This document shows, in pieces, positions 36,448 to 44,880 of a DNA stretch of 64,000 nt. The DNA is taken from NCBI RefSeq assembly GCF_026965555.1, contig NZ_CP114040.1, positions 11,486,001 through 11,550,000 on the forward strand, read 5' to 3'. The notes below the pieces were generated by a model. The model did not search any database and was not told the DNA's origin. It saw only the letters and a list, made by a program, of their open reading frames with translations. The stretch comes from Nannocystis punicea. Its GTDB lineage: Bacteria > Myxococcota_A > Polyangia > Nannocystales > Nannocystaceae. Position numbers and translations under genes: made by a program. Within the stretch, counting starts at the first letter, position 1. Every line of letters starts with the position of its first letter.

Positions 36448-38624
36448 GACGACCCCCGAGTACTATCATTCGCACGTCGCCGCCGATCGCACGATCGCGG
36501 CGACGAGGCGCGAGAGCGGGCAGGCGCGGGCGCGCGACCAGCAATTCACCTCGTCTTCAGATCGTGACGGTCCGGATCCGCACGGCCGTCATCGGCGCGC
36601 CGATGGCCGTCGAATTGCGGACTTCTCCGGCGCGCTCTCGGCCCTGCGCGCCCGGCGAATCGCCCTCATGGTATGAGGCCCGGATGCTTCGTCTCCGCCG
36701 ATACGCTCTGCTCGCCCTGCCCCTCGCCGTCGCTTGCGGCGACGACGGCTCCATCGACGCCACCGCCACCGTCGCCACCACCGCCCCCGATACCACCGGA
36801 CCTGGCCCGACGACCAGCACCACCGCGCCGACCACCGAGACGCCGACCACCGGCACGCCGACCACCGAGGGCAGCATCTCGGCCACCGGCACCACCGCCG
36901 CCACCGACGACACCACCGACGGGACCACCGCCGCGCCGCAGACCACCACCGACGCGGCGACGAGCACCACCGACGGGGAGACGAGCACCACCGGCAACGT
37001 CTCGGCCAGCGAGACCACCGACTCGACCACCACCACGAGCGGCAATCCGTCCTGTCCCGAGGACCAGATCGTCTGCGACGGCAACACCGCCCAGGTGTGC
37101 GACGGCATGGGCGGCTTCAAGAGCGAAGAGGAGTGTCCGGTCGCCTGCGCGCCGGGCATCGGCTGCACCGAGTGCACCCCGGGCGACACCCAGTGCGCGG
37201 GCAACGACGTCCAGAAGTGCAACGAGAGCGGCACCTGGGAGGCCTTCGAGACCTGCGACGGCCTGCAGGGCCTCGCCTGCGACCCCGACGTCGGCGCCTG
37301 CCTCGGCGCCTGCGCCGGCCTCGGCCTGTCGTACATCGGCTGCGACTACTACCCGACCGTCCTGCAGCAGCACGACAGCTTCATCTCCGCGCCCACCTAC
37401 GAGTACGCGGTCGCGGTCGCCAACACCTCCGACCAGGCGGCCCAGGTCACCGTCACCCGCGGCGCCAACCAGATCACCCAGGTCATGGTCGCGCCGATGA
37501 GCGTCCAGCTGATCGTCCTGCCGTGGGTGAACCAGCTGGTCCAGGGCCAGGGCCCCTCGGTGCTCGTCACCGACGGCGCCTACCGCCTTCGCAGCACCCG
37601 GCCGGTCACCGTCTACCAGTACAACCCGCTCAAGGCGACCACCACCAACGACGCCTCGCTGCTGCTGCCCGTCAACACCTGGACCGGCAACTACGTGGTC
37701 GCCGCCTGGCCGACGTGGACCTTCACGCCGGGCGTCAACTACCCCGGCTTCTACGCGGTGGTCGCCAGCCAGGACAACACCAAGGTCACCCTCACGCCCT
37801 CGACCACCGGCAAGATCGTCCAGGCCGGCGGCGGCGTGGCGGCCGACGGCACCGGCGTCGTCACCCTCAACGCCGATGATGTCCTTCAGGTCATGTCGGG
37901 GATCGGCGGCGACCTGACCGGCACGATCGTCACGGCCGACAAGCCGGTGCAGGTGTTCGGCGGCCAGGAGTGCACCAACGTCCCGCTCAACGTCACCGCC
38001 TGCGATCACCTCGAGGAGTCGATGTTCCCGCTCGAGACCCTCGCCAAGGAGTACGTGGTCGTCCCGCCGGTGCAGGTCCCCAACGACCAGCTCGACAAGG
38101 CCCAGATCGTGCGCGTGATCGCCAGCGAGGCCAACACGACCCTGACGTTCACGCCCGATCAGCCGGTGAACAAGGTCCTGGCCAAGGCCGGCGACTTCGT
38201 CGAGATCACCACCACCACCGCCAAGTTCGTCGTCACCTCCGACAAGAAGATCCTGGTGTCGCAGTACATGGTCGGCCAGGACGGCGGCTACGGCACCAGC
38301 GACCCCGCCATGCTCCTGGCCGTCAATCCGCTGCAGTGGCGCAAGAACTACCTGTTCCACGCCCAGCCGAGCTGGACCGCCAACTACGTCGACGTGCTCG
38401 CGCCCAAGAACGCCAACGTCACCGTCGACGGGGTCGCCGTCGGCAACTGGCAGGCCGTCGGCGCCACCAACTACCAGGTCGCCCACATCAAGCTGAACAA
38501 CAACGGCGGCGGCAACCACACCGTGGTCGGCGACGTCGGCGTGGGCATCGGCGTCTACGGCGTGCAGAGCTACGGCAGCTACTGGTACCCCGGCGGCCTC
38601 GACCTCGACGTCCTCCCGCAGTGA
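36448..38624 (+). repeat. Tandem duplication unit B
   Basis: Second copy of the 2.2-kb unit, containing the spacer and the third IgGFc-binding paralogue. The spacers of units A and B align through GACGACCC..GAGT, the CGATCGCGGCGACG block and the final 65 bases before the gene. Confidence 0.8.
36684..38624 (+). CDS. IgGFc-binding-domain lipoprotein, paralogue 3
   Basis: 646 residues from the ATG at 36684, whose upstream GAGGCCCGG matches paralogue 2 exactly. Lipobox LAVAC. The Thr linker has an extra DGTTAAPQ-type insertion, and a loop reads WTFTPGVNYPGF where paralogue 2 has WLSYPGF. All other segments are nearly the same. The three-gene array suggests dosage or antigenic/adhesive diversification. 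Gene conversion between copies 2 and 3 is possible given the patchy differences. Confidence 0.85.
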   Translation: MLRLRRYALLALPLAVACGDDGSIDATATVATTAPDTTGPGPTTSTTAPTTETPTTGTPTTEGSISATGTTAATDDTTDGTTAAPQTTTDAATSTTDGETSTTGNVSASETTDSTTTTSGNPSCPEDQIVCDGNTAQVCDGMGGFKSEEECPVACAPGIGCTECTPGDTQCAGNDVQKCNESGTWEAFETCDGLQGLACDPDVGACLGACAGLGLSYIGCDYYPTVLQQHDSFISAPTYEYAVAVANTSDQAAQVTVTRGANQITQVMVAPMSVQLIVLPWVNQLVQGQGPSVLVTDGAYRLRSTRPVTVYQYNPLKATTTNDASLLLPVNTWTGNYVVAAWPTWTFTPGVNYPGFYAVVASQDNTKVTLTPSTTGKIVQAGGGVAADGTGVVTLNADDVLQVMSGIGGDLTGTIVTADKPVQVFGGQECTNVPLNVTACDHLEESMFPLETLAKEYVVVPPVQVPNDQLDKAQIVRVIASEANTTLTFTPDQPVNKVLAKAGDFVEITTTTAKFVVTSDKKILVSQYMVGQDGGYGTSDPAMLLAVNPLQWRKNYLFHAQPSWTANYVDVLAPKNANVTVDGVAVGNWQAVGATNYQVAHIKLNNNGGGNHTVVGDVGVGIGVYGVQSYGSYWYPGGLDLDVLPQ

Positions 38625-38633
38625 GCGCCGACC

Positions 38634-38659
38634 CCGGGCGCGCGACCTCGCGCGCCCGG
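38634..38659 (+). terminator. Hairpin after paralogue 3
   Basis: CCGGGCGCGCGA and its exact complement (12-bp arms) around a two-base CC spacer, ten bases after the stop. No T-run follows, so termination would depend on stem strength or Rho. Confidence 0.5.
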
Positions 38660-38726
38660 CGGGCCCGCAAAACTTCCGCCGACCGCAAAGTTGACTGCAT
38701 CCCGCCGGCTGGCCGACGATCCACGG

Positions 38727-39527
38727 GTGCATGGCCTCTTCCGTGTCGTCGCCTGCCTCGCCCTGACCGCGTGCGTCGACCGCACGTCGCCCGAGGACGA
38801 CAGCGACAGCGGCGGTTCGGCCGCGCCGCCGGCCAGCACCACCGCGATGCCGGACGACTCGGCCACCGGCGGCCCGACCGAAGATTCCACCGCCGGGAGC
38901 ACCGGCGACGACGTGCCCGGCGCGCACGACGGCGCGTGCAAGCCGGTCGAGGGCAACACATGTCCCACGGGACATACTTGTTGTTCCGACGACCCGGCCA
39001 CGATCCAGGGCCTCTTGCCCAACTACTTCAAGGACGGCGTGATCGACGACGAGGTCGGCACCCCGCTGTTCTCGGACGACAACAACGACCTCAGCTACTG
39101 GGGCTATTGCATCGAGACTGGCGGGTTCCCCAGCCCGCTGAGCAACGGCTGCCCGGTCCCGTGCAACCCGACCTGGACGGTCGAGCGGCGCTTGCAGATC
39201 TGCGGCGGCTCGCAGTGCTGCCCGTTCACCGCCGTCGACCCGGCGAAGGACTGCATTCAGGACCCACAATCGGGCCGCTGGCGGACCGTGCGCGGGGCAG
39301 ACATCAGCGCCAAGCTCACCGGCTGGGGCACCGCCCACGCCACCAACCAGGACCCGTTCGCCGACAGTTGCAAGCTCTTCGCCGGCGCCGACCAGAACGC
39401 GCTGCTCGACTGCATCTCGCAGCTCGGCGTCGCCGACCAGCGCGGCTACTGCTTCACCGGCGAGTGCCCGTGCGTCGAGGACGTGTGCGACCAGAAGAAC
39501 CCGGACTACGTCCCGCGCTGCGATTGA
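38727..39527 (+). CDS. Cysteine-rich lipoprotein
   Basis: 266 residues starting at GTG 38727; an upstream TTG at 38691 is possible but would spoil the signal peptide. Lipobox LALTAC, then an Asp/Ser/Thr-rich linker. The folded part has paired Cys (TCCSDD, CPVPCNPTW, CGGSQCCPF, CPCVEDVCDQ). FKDGVIDDEVGTPLFSDDNND suggests an acidic, possibly calcium-binding loop. I do not recognise the family. It converges on the transporter gene nine bases away. A palindrome (38960-38975) encodes its CPTGH segment. Confidence 0.75.
   Translation: MHGLFRVVACLALTACVDRTSPEDDSDSGGSAAPPASTTAMPDDSATGGPTEDSTAGSTGDDVPGAHDGACKPVEGNTCPTGHTCCSDDPATIQGLLPNYFKDGVIDDEVGTPLFSDDNNDLSYWGYCIETGGFPSPLSNGCPVPCNPTWTVERRLQICGGSQCCPFTAVDPAKDCIQDPQSGRWRTVRGADISAKLTGWGTAHATNQDPFADSCKLFAGADQNALLDCISQLGVADQRGYCFTGECPCVEDVCDQKNPDYVPRCD
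38960..38975 (+). repeat. In-frame palindrome ATGTCCCACGGGACAT
   Basis: Seven-base arms with a two-base spacer, encoding CPTGH in the lipoprotein. The same placement is used in two other lipoproteins of the window. Confidence 0.6.
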
Positions 39528-39536
39528 GCGCCGCGG

Positions 39537-40391
39537 TCACCCGCGGTAGCGCCACCACAGGGTCAGCAGCGACGCCGACAGCAGCACGAACAGCGCGTAC
39601 AGCAGCGGCAGCCACAGCATCCGCTCGTGCAAGGCGGCGGGGAAGCTGGCGAGGATGATGCCGAGCGCCAGCGGGCTGTTCTGAATGCCCGTCTCGAACG
39701 CGATCGCCCGCCGGCCCGCGCGCGAGACCCTGAGCAACGCCGCCAGCAGGTAGCCGAGCGCGAAGCCGAGGACGCCGAGGCCGAGCGCCGCCGCGACCAT
39801 CGCCGGCGTGGTCTGGGCCAGCAGCGCCCCGTTGTGCACCAGCCCGGTGACGATCAGCAGGCCCAGCACGCCGATGCCCGACAGGCTGCCGATCTTCTCG
39901 AGCACCGCCGCCGCGCGAGCCGAGCGAGCCCGGATCGTCATACCCAGGCCGAGCGGCACCAGCATCAACGCCAGGGTGACCGTGATGTTGCCGTACGGCA
40001 CCTTGAGCGCCGCGTCGGTGAACGAGCTGGCGTACACCACCAGGAGCAGCGGCATCACCACCACCGCGACGATCGTCGACAGCGCGGTCATGCTGATGCT
40101 GAGCGCCACGTCGGCCCGGGCGTAGTAAGTGAACAGGTTCGAGGTCGTGCCGCCCGGGGTGCAACCGACGATGATCAGGCTGATCGCCTGGTCGTTCGGC
40201 AGGCCGAGCGCCTTCGCCAGCGCGAACGCGATCAGCGGCATCCACCCGTACTGCGAGGCCAGGCCGATCAGCGGCCCGCGCGGGTTCTGCAGCACCGCGC
40301 GGAAGTCGGCCACGGTCAGCGAGGCGCCCATCCCCGTCATCAGGACGACGAGGAGCAGGACCAGCAGCGCCTGTTCGAGGCCCGACAGCAT
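39537..40391 (-). CDS. Bile acid:sodium symporter-family transporter (BASS)
   Basis: 284 residues with nine or ten hydrophobic segments. GCTPGGTTSN near residue 76 and ETGIQNSPLA near 232 are the two sodium-site motifs of the BASS/SBF family. The family imports organic acids such as bile acids, pantoate or keto acids with sodium. Substrate cannot be told. The ATG at 40391 is preferred over the preceding GTG. It lies 50 bp downstream of a GST gene on the same strand and may share its transcript. Confidence 0.85.
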   Translation of the reverse strand: MLSGLEQALLVLLLVVLMTGMGASLTVADFRAVLQNPRGPLIGLASQYGWMPLIAFALAKALGLPNDQAISLIIVGCTPGGTTSNLFTYYARADVALSISMTALSTIVAVVVMPLLLVVYASSFTDAALKVPYGNITVTLALMLVPLGLGMTIRARSARAAAVLEKIGSLSGIGVLGLLIVTGLVHNGALLAQTTPAMVAAALGLGVLGFALGYLLAALLRVSRAGRRAIAFETGIQNSPLALGIILASFPAALHERMLWLPLLYALFVLLSASLLTLWWRYRG

Positions 40392-40440
40392 CACTCGATG
40401 CTCGCACGCGCCCGCGCCCGCGGCAACCGCGGCCCGGAGC

Positions 40441-41247
40441 TCAACCTGTCCGCGAAGACATGTCCGAACGGCCCTGCGCGCGCACCGGCGGGCGCTCCTC
40501 GGCGAACAGCCGCAGGGCGAACGCCCCGGCCGGGGTCACCCGGGCGCGCTCGACCCAGTCCAGGGCCGCCGGCGTCAGCACCTCCGGGGAGAACTGGTAG
40601 CCGTACTGCGGAGGCATCAGCGCCGGCGCGGCGAGGGCCGCGAAGGTCAGGTCGGCGGCGGTGAAGCGGTCGCCCACGAGGTAGCGCCGGCCGCCTTCCA
40701 GGGTCTGCGTGACCTCGTCGAAGATCACGTCGAGCCGAGCCTGCGAGCGGGCGGTCGGCGCCGGGTCCAGCTTCAAGGCGCGCCGCATCATGGCGGTCAG
40801 CGGCCGCGCCAGCAGCCGGCCGAGCCGCCGCTCCCACGCGGGCCCGGTCGAGGTGACCAGATCCCGGATCTTGCCGCGGTCGGTGAACAGGAGCGAGTAG
40901 GCCACGCGCCGCACCGCCGGCCCGAGCAGCTGGTCGAAGCGAGCGACCATCCGCTCGACCTCGGCCCGCAGCGGCGGCTCCTCCGGGAACAGCTTGCGCG
41001 CCTCGGGCAGCTGCTCGTCGGCGAAGCGGACGATGTCGGTCGACTCGCACAGCACACCCCGCGGCGTCACCAACGCCGGCACGGTGCGCCGGGCACCGGC
41101 GGCGAGGTTGGCCGCGAAGTGGAACAGCGGGACGTGGTCGGCCTCGACGTAATCGAGGCCGGCACGGTCGAGGGCCCAGCGGGCCTTCTCGCAGTAGTGG
41201 CTGAACCCGATCGTGATCAGGCGCAGCGGCGCGGGCGAGCCGCTCAC
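40441..41247 (-). CDS. Glutathione S-transferase-like protein
   Basis: 268 residues. The GTG start overlaps the stop of the upstream PHA-system gene by four bases (GTGA), so translation is coupled. The N-terminal thioredoxin-like domain has SHYCEKARWALDRAG near residue 13 and the cis-Pro segment TVPALV near 50, followed by CESTDIVRF. The all-alpha C-terminal domain covers about 100-255 (YLVGDRFTAADLTFAAL). It is a typical GST fold, with Cys rather than Ser/Tyr as the possible active-site residue. The last six residues (DMSSRTG) come from a palindrome copy. Confidence 0.8.
   Translation of the reverse strand: MSGSPAPLRLITIGFSHYCEKARWALDRAGLDYVEADHVPLFHFAANLAAGARRTVPALVTPRGVLCESTDIVRFADEQLPEARKLFPEEPPLRAEVERMVARFDQLLGPAVRRVAYSLLFTDRGKIRDLVTSTGPAWERRLGRLLARPLTAMMRRALKLDPAPTARSQARLDVIFDEVTQTLEGGRRYLVGDRFTAADLTFAALAAPALMPPQYGYQFSPEVLTPAALDWVERARVTPAGAFALRLFAEERPPVRAQGRSDMSSRTG
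40447..40465 (-). repeat. Palindrome encoding the GST C-terminal tail
   Basis: TGTCCGCGAAGACATGTCC, an imperfect copy of the dispersed palindrome, overlaps the end of the GST gene and gives the tail DMSSRTG before the stop. Confidence 0.6.
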
Positions 41248-41528
41248 GACCCGGCGGTGAGCTTCTCGAGCTCCTTGCCCAGCGTCTCCTCGATCTTGCC
41301 CTTGAGCGGCGTGAGCATGAAGCCGAGGTCGAGGTTGACGTCGACCTTGTTGTCGCTGATGACCAGCTTGCCCTCGACGCCGGTCCCCTTGACGTTGAGG
41401 GTGCGATCGTCGGCCCACGAGGTCTTGGCCTGGTACTTCTCCTGGAGCTTCGCGCCCAGGGTGCTGATCCGTTCCTTGATCACGGCGGGCTCGAGGGAGT
41501 GATTGCGAGACAGGTTGATCTTCGGCAT
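41244..41528 (-). CDS. Small polyhydroxyalkanoate-system-family protein
   Basis: 94 residues from the ATG at 41528. The pattern INLSRNHSLEP...I...LGAKLQEKY...W..DRTLNVKGTGVEGKLVISDNKVDVNLDLGFML matches PF09650, a family of small proteins named for occurrence with polyhydroxyalkanoate genes. Biochemical role unknown. It is the first gene of a leftward set (this gene, GST, possibly the BASS transporter) and is divergent from the DNA methyltransferase gene. Confidence 0.75.
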   Translation of the reverse strand: MPKINLSRNHSLEPAVIKERISTLGAKLQEKYQAKTSWADDRTLNVKGTGVEGKLVISDNKVDVNLDLGFMLTPLKGKIEETLGKELEKLTAGS

Positions 41529-41637
41529 CGCCGATTCTTGATACCAAAAAGCCCGCCGGTCCTGCAAACCGGGGGCGGCGCGAGCGCCCCCGGGAGCCAC
41601 AGGCTTTCGTCACAAATTTGGCCCGCAGGGCCGCGCC

Positions 41638-42618
41638 GTGGAATCTGCGGCCGTGCTCCAAAGCGTCAGCGCCACCGAGACCGCTCTGCCTCCTTCGGAC
41701 CTGAGGGCCCCCGTGAGCTCCAAGGCCCCGGCTCCGGCCCCGGGCGTGCAGACGCCGCAGCCGGGCCCGGCCCGGGCCACGAGCGCGCGCGCGACCACGC
41801 CGGTGCAGAAGCCCCTGCCCGAGCCGACGTGGCGCTCGGCCGACAACCGCGCGCGACTCTTCAAAGGCGACTGCCTCGAGATCTTGGAGCGCATCCCCGC
41901 CGAGTCGGTCGACGTCATCTTCGCCGACCCGCCGTACTTCCTGTCGAACGGCGGGACCACCTGCCGCGCCGGCAAGCGCACCAGCGTCGACAAGGGCACG
42001 TGGGACAAGTCGAACGGCGTCGAGGAGAACCACGCCTTCAACCACAAGTGGTTGACCGCGTGTCAGCGGGCGCTCAAGCCCAACGGCACGATGTGGGTGT
42101 CGGGCACCGGTCACGTGATCTACTCGGTCGGTTACGCCATGCAACAGCTCGGCTTCAAGATGCTCAACGAGATCGTGTGGGAGAAGCCGAACCCGCCGCC
42201 GAACCTGTCGTGCCGCTACTTCACGCACGCGACCGAGACGCTGCTGTGGGCGGCCAAGAACCGCAAGAGCCGGCACGTGTTCAACTACGACCGCATGCGC
42301 GAGATGAACGACGGCAAGCAGATGAAGACGGTGTGGCGCCTCACCGCGCCGGGCCAGAAGGAGAAGCTGCTCGGCCGCCACCCGACGCAGAAGCCGGTCG
42401 CCCTGCTCGAGCGCCTGCTGCTCGCCTCGTGCCCCGAAGGCGCCCAGGTGCTCGACCCCTTCAACGGCTCCGGCACCACCGGCGTGGCCGCCGTCACCCT
42501 CGGCCACAGCTACATGGGCATCGACCTCGAGCAGGAATACATCGACCTGACCCAGGCCCGCCTGCTCGACGCCGTCCCCGCCCTGCGCGAGCGCCCTGCG
42601 CTGCAAGTCGTGCGCTGA
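41638..42618 (+). CDS. Beta-class DNA (adenine-N6 or cytosine-N4) methyltransferase
   Basis: 326 residues from GTG 41638. The first 65 residues are an Ala/Pro-rich linker. Motif IV is ADPPYFLSNGG with DPPY at 97-100, and the SAM motif I, DPFNGSGTTG, is at 273-282. Motif IV before I makes it beta class. The PPYFLSNGG..C pattern resembles DpnA/HinfI-type enzymes. The target-recognition part between the motifs contains WEKPNPPPNLSCRYFTHA. No restriction endonuclease gene is beside it, so it looks like an orphan regulatory or protective methylase. Sequence specificity is not deducible here. Confidence 0.85.
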   Translation: MESAAVLQSVSATETALPPSDLRAPVSSKAPAPAPGVQTPQPGPARATSARATTPVQKPLPEPTWRSADNRARLFKGDCLEILERIPAESVDVIFADPPYFLSNGGTTCRAGKRTSVDKGTWDKSNGVEENHAFNHKWLTACQRALKPNGTMWVSGTGHVIYSVGYAMQQLGFKMLNEIVWEKPNPPPNLSCRYFTHATETLLWAAKNRKSRHVFNYDRMREMNDGKQMKTVWRLTAPGQKEKLLGRHPTQKPVALLERLLLASCPEGAQVLDPFNGSGTTGVAAVTLGHSYMGIDLEQEYIDLTQARLLDAVPALRERPALQVVR

Positions 42619-42674
42619 AGATCGTATTCGGCACGGGAGCCTCGTCTCTCTCCCGGCCGCCGTCACGGGTGCTC

Positions 42675-43190
42675 ATGCAAATGCGCTCGCTGCTCATCCT
42701 CGTGATCGCGGCCTGCGGACCGCAGCTGCCCGACGAGGGTGCAACCACCGGAGACACCAGCACCGGCGCGACGACCACGTCGAGCTCGACGACCACGACG
42801 AGCCCGACGACCACGACGGGTCTTTCGACCGGCGACAGCGGCAGCGACAGCGCTGCGAGCGTCGACCCGCCGCTCAAGTTCGACCTGCCGCCGCTGCCGC
42901 CCGACGTGCCGCCGCCAACGCCGCCCGCGTGCGACCCGCCCCCCGACGTCTCGCCCGACGTGCACTGCGAGGTCGTGCCGCACCGACCGTGGGATTTCAT
43001 GTATGCCTGCCTCGAGGGCGCCGATCCCGACGCCTGCCCCGACGCCGAGGCCGCGACGGTCCTGGATCTGCTCAACGACTGCTCCCTGTGCACCGGCGTC
43101 GGCGGAGACGCGATGTGCGGTCCGGACCCGCGGCGCGAGGACGCCTGCTGCTACTGGAGCTTCGGTCTGATTCACTTCTGCCCCCCGTGA
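42675..43190 (+). CDS. Small cysteine-rich lipoprotein
   Basis: 171 residues; ATGs at 42675 and 42681 are both possible. Lipobox VIAAC, then a Thr/Ser linker rich in TTTTSPTTTT and a Pro-rich segment (PPLPPDVPPPTPP). The last 80 residues hold ten Cys (CDPPPD, CPDAEA, CSLCTGVGG, CCYWSFG). Family not recognised. It is probably secreted and lipid-anchored. Confidence 0.75.
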   Translation: MQMRSLLILVIAACGPQLPDEGATTGDTSTGATTTSSSTTTTSPTTTTGLSTGDSGSDSAASVDPPLKFDLPPLPPDVPPPTPPACDPPPDVSPDVHCEVVPHRPWDFMYACLEGADPDACPDAEAATVLDLLNDCSLCTGVGGDAMCGPDPRREDACCYWSFGLIHFCPP

Positions 43191-43442
43191 GCGGAAGCCC
43201 CGACCGCGTCGTGAGCCCTCGAGCGTGTCGCCGAACGCTGGTCGACCTTCGCGCACGGGAAGGTCGCTCACCCGAGCGTGTGCCCGAACGCTGGTCGTGG
43301 GATCACGACGCACGCGAAGGTCGCTCGCCCGAGCGTGTCGCCGAACGCTGGTCGTGGGGCGAGCGACGAGCGTGGCCGACCAGGTTGCGCCGCTCGCCCA
43401 CCCCGACGCCTCTTTGATTTGTCTTGCTGATTAAACGCGCGA
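43191..43442. repeat. Three direct repeats of a 25-bp block
   Basis: The block CGAGCGTGTCGCCGAACGCTGGTCG occurs at 43220-43244, 43273-43297 (two changes) and 43330-43354, spaced 53 and 57 bp. GAAGGTCGCTC occurs in the intervening pieces. No ORF with a ribosome site uses the array. It lies in the gap between a lipoprotein gene and the frr terminator region. Function unknown. Confidence 0.65.
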
Positions 43443-43505
43443 GGCGGCGATCGCTCGCCGCCCCATCGCTCGCCGCGGCGAGCGACCTGCCCCGTGGGAC
43501 AGGTC
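43443..43505 (-). terminator. Three consecutive hairpins downstream of frr
   Basis: Read leftwards from the frr stop: GACCTG..CAGGTC (43484-43505, a member of the palindrome family), then GCTCGCCGCGGCGAGC (43468-43483, perfect), then GGCGGCGA-loop-TCGCCGCC (43443-43462, 8-bp arms), followed by a GTTTAAT stretch. This marks the end of the rpsB-tsf-pyrH-frr transcript. Confidence 0.6.
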
Positions 43506-44060
43506 TCAGACCTCGGTGATCTCGGCTTCCTTCTTGCCGAGGATCTCCTCGGCCTGCTTGACGAACTTGTCGTGCATCTCCTGCACCTTTTCGAGCGCCT
43601 TCTTGAGCTCGTCCTCGGTGATCTCGCGGCCCTTCTCGGCCTCCTTGAGGAACTCGTTGGCCTCGCGGCGCGACTGGCGGATGGCCACCTTGGCCTCCTC
43701 GCCGAGGTCCTTGACCTGCTTGACCAGCGCCTTGCGGCGGTCGCCGGTGAGGGGCGGGATGGCGAGGCGGATCACCAGGCCGTCGCTCTGGGGGTTGATG
43801 CCGAGGTTGGCGGCGTTGATGGCGCGCTCGATCGGGCCGAGCATGTTGCGGTCCCACGGCTTGACGACGAGCAGGCGGGCGTCGCCGATCGAGACGGTGG
43901 CGCACTGGTTGAGCGGCATCAGGGTGCCGTAGCTCTCGACGCGGATCTCGTCGAGCATGGCGGGGTTGGCCCGGCCGGCGCGGACCTTGGAAACCGACTT
44001 GCGCAGGTGGTCGAGCGCCTTGTCCATGCCTTCTTGGGCCAGTTCGAGTGCGTCGTTCAT
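43506..44060 (-). CDS. frr: Ribosome recycling factor
   Basis: 184 residues, the standard length of RRF, aligned from end to end: KVRAGRANPAML, GTLMPLNQCATVS, KPWDRNMLGPIERAI, LGINPQSDGLVIRLAIPPLTGDRRK and the C-terminal coiled-coil arm (ELKKALEKVQEMHDKFV). With EF-G it splits post-termination ribosomes. GGAG lies ahead of the ATG at 44060. Last gene of the rpsB-tsf-pyrH-frr operon, 41 bp after pyrH. Confidence 0.98.
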   Translation of the reverse strand: MNDALELAQEGMDKALDHLRKSVSKVRAGRANPAMLDEIRVESYGTLMPLNQCATVSIGDARLLVVKPWDRNMLGPIERAINAANLGINPQSDGLVIRLAIPPLTGDRRKALVKQVKDLGEEAKVAIRQSRREANEFLKEAEKGREITEDELKKALEKVQEMHDKFVKQAEEILGKKEAEITEV

Positions 44061-44101
44061 CGTCGTGCTCCAGTGGATAGGGTGGTTCGTGTTCGCGCGG
44101 G

Positions 44102-44824
44102 CTACTCCGCGCAGACCAGCGTGCCGAGCTCCTCGCCGCAGACCACGCGGCGGATATTGTCCCGCCCGAGCATGTTGAAGACAAGGATGGGCAGGCTGTT
44201 CTCCTTGCACAAGGAGATCGCCGTGCTGTCCATGACGTTGAGGCCGCGGGCCAGCACGTCGAGGTAGGTGAGGCGGGAGTAGCGGACCGCGTCCTTGTGC
44301 TTGTGCGGGTCCTTGTCGTAGACCCCGTCGACCTTGGTCGCCTTCATCAGCACGTCGGCGTGGACCTCCATGGCCCGCAGGGCCGCCGCCGTGTCGGTGG
44401 TGAAGTAGGGGTTGCCGGTCCCCGCCGCGAAGATCACCACCCGGCCCTTCTCCAGGTGCCGGGTCGCGCGCCGGCGGATGTAAGGCTCGGCGACCTCCTT
44501 CATCTCGATCGCCGACATCACCCGCGTGTACACCCCGCGCTGCTCGAGCGCGTCCTGCAGCGCCAGCGAGTTCATCACCGTCGCCAGCATGCCCATGTAA
44601 TCGGCGCTGGCGCGGTCCATGCCGGAGGCCGCGGCCGACAGCCCGCGGAAGATGTTGCCGCCGCCGATGACCAGCGCGACCTCGACCCCGAGGCCGACGA
44701 CGTCCTTGACCTCCTCGGAGATCGTGCGCAGCACCTCGGCGTCGACGCCGTAGCCCTGCGTGCCCTGCAGGGCCTCGCCGGACAGCTTGAGCAGGATCCT
44801 CTTGTAGCGGGGGGCAGCTGCCAT
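44102..44824 (-). CDS. pyrH: UMP kinase
   Basis: 240 residues from the ATG at 44824. The amino-acid-kinase fold shows KRILLKLSGEAL at the N-terminus, the phosphate loop VIGGGNIFRG near 55, GTGNPYFTTDTAA near 130 and the C-terminal MLGRDNIRRVV. It phosphorylates UMP to UDP with ATP for pyrimidine synthesis. It sits between tsf and frr as in many bacteria. A stable hairpin lies just upstream in the tsf-pyrH gap. Confidence 0.98.
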   Translation of the reverse strand: MAAAPRYKRILLKLSGEALQGTQGYGVDAEVLRTISEEVKDVVGLGVEVALVIGGGNIFRGLSAAASGMDRASADYMGMLATVMNSLALQDALEQRGVYTRVMSAIEMKEVAEPYIRRRATRHLEKGRVVIFAAGTGNPYFTTDTAAALRAMEVHADVLMKATKVDGVYDKDPHKHKDAVRYSRLTYLDVLARGLNVMDSTAISLCKENSLPILVFNMLGRDNIRRVVCGEELGTLVCAE

Positions 44825-44880
44825 GCGGACCGTCTCTCCGGCCCGCGGGGCCGGCATAAGGGAACATCACGACGCACATA

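Noticed and set aside
36666..39338. 890-codon leftward frame across paralogue 3 and the next lipoprotein
   Set aside because: Antisense of two lipoprotein genes with signal peptides and lipoboxes; the repetitive composition comes from the Thr-rich linkers read backwards.
43220..43354. Three 25-bp repeats considered as a CRISPR array
   Set aside because: Only three units, uneven spacing of 53-57 bp, spacers share sequence (GAAGGTCGCTC), no cas genes in the window.
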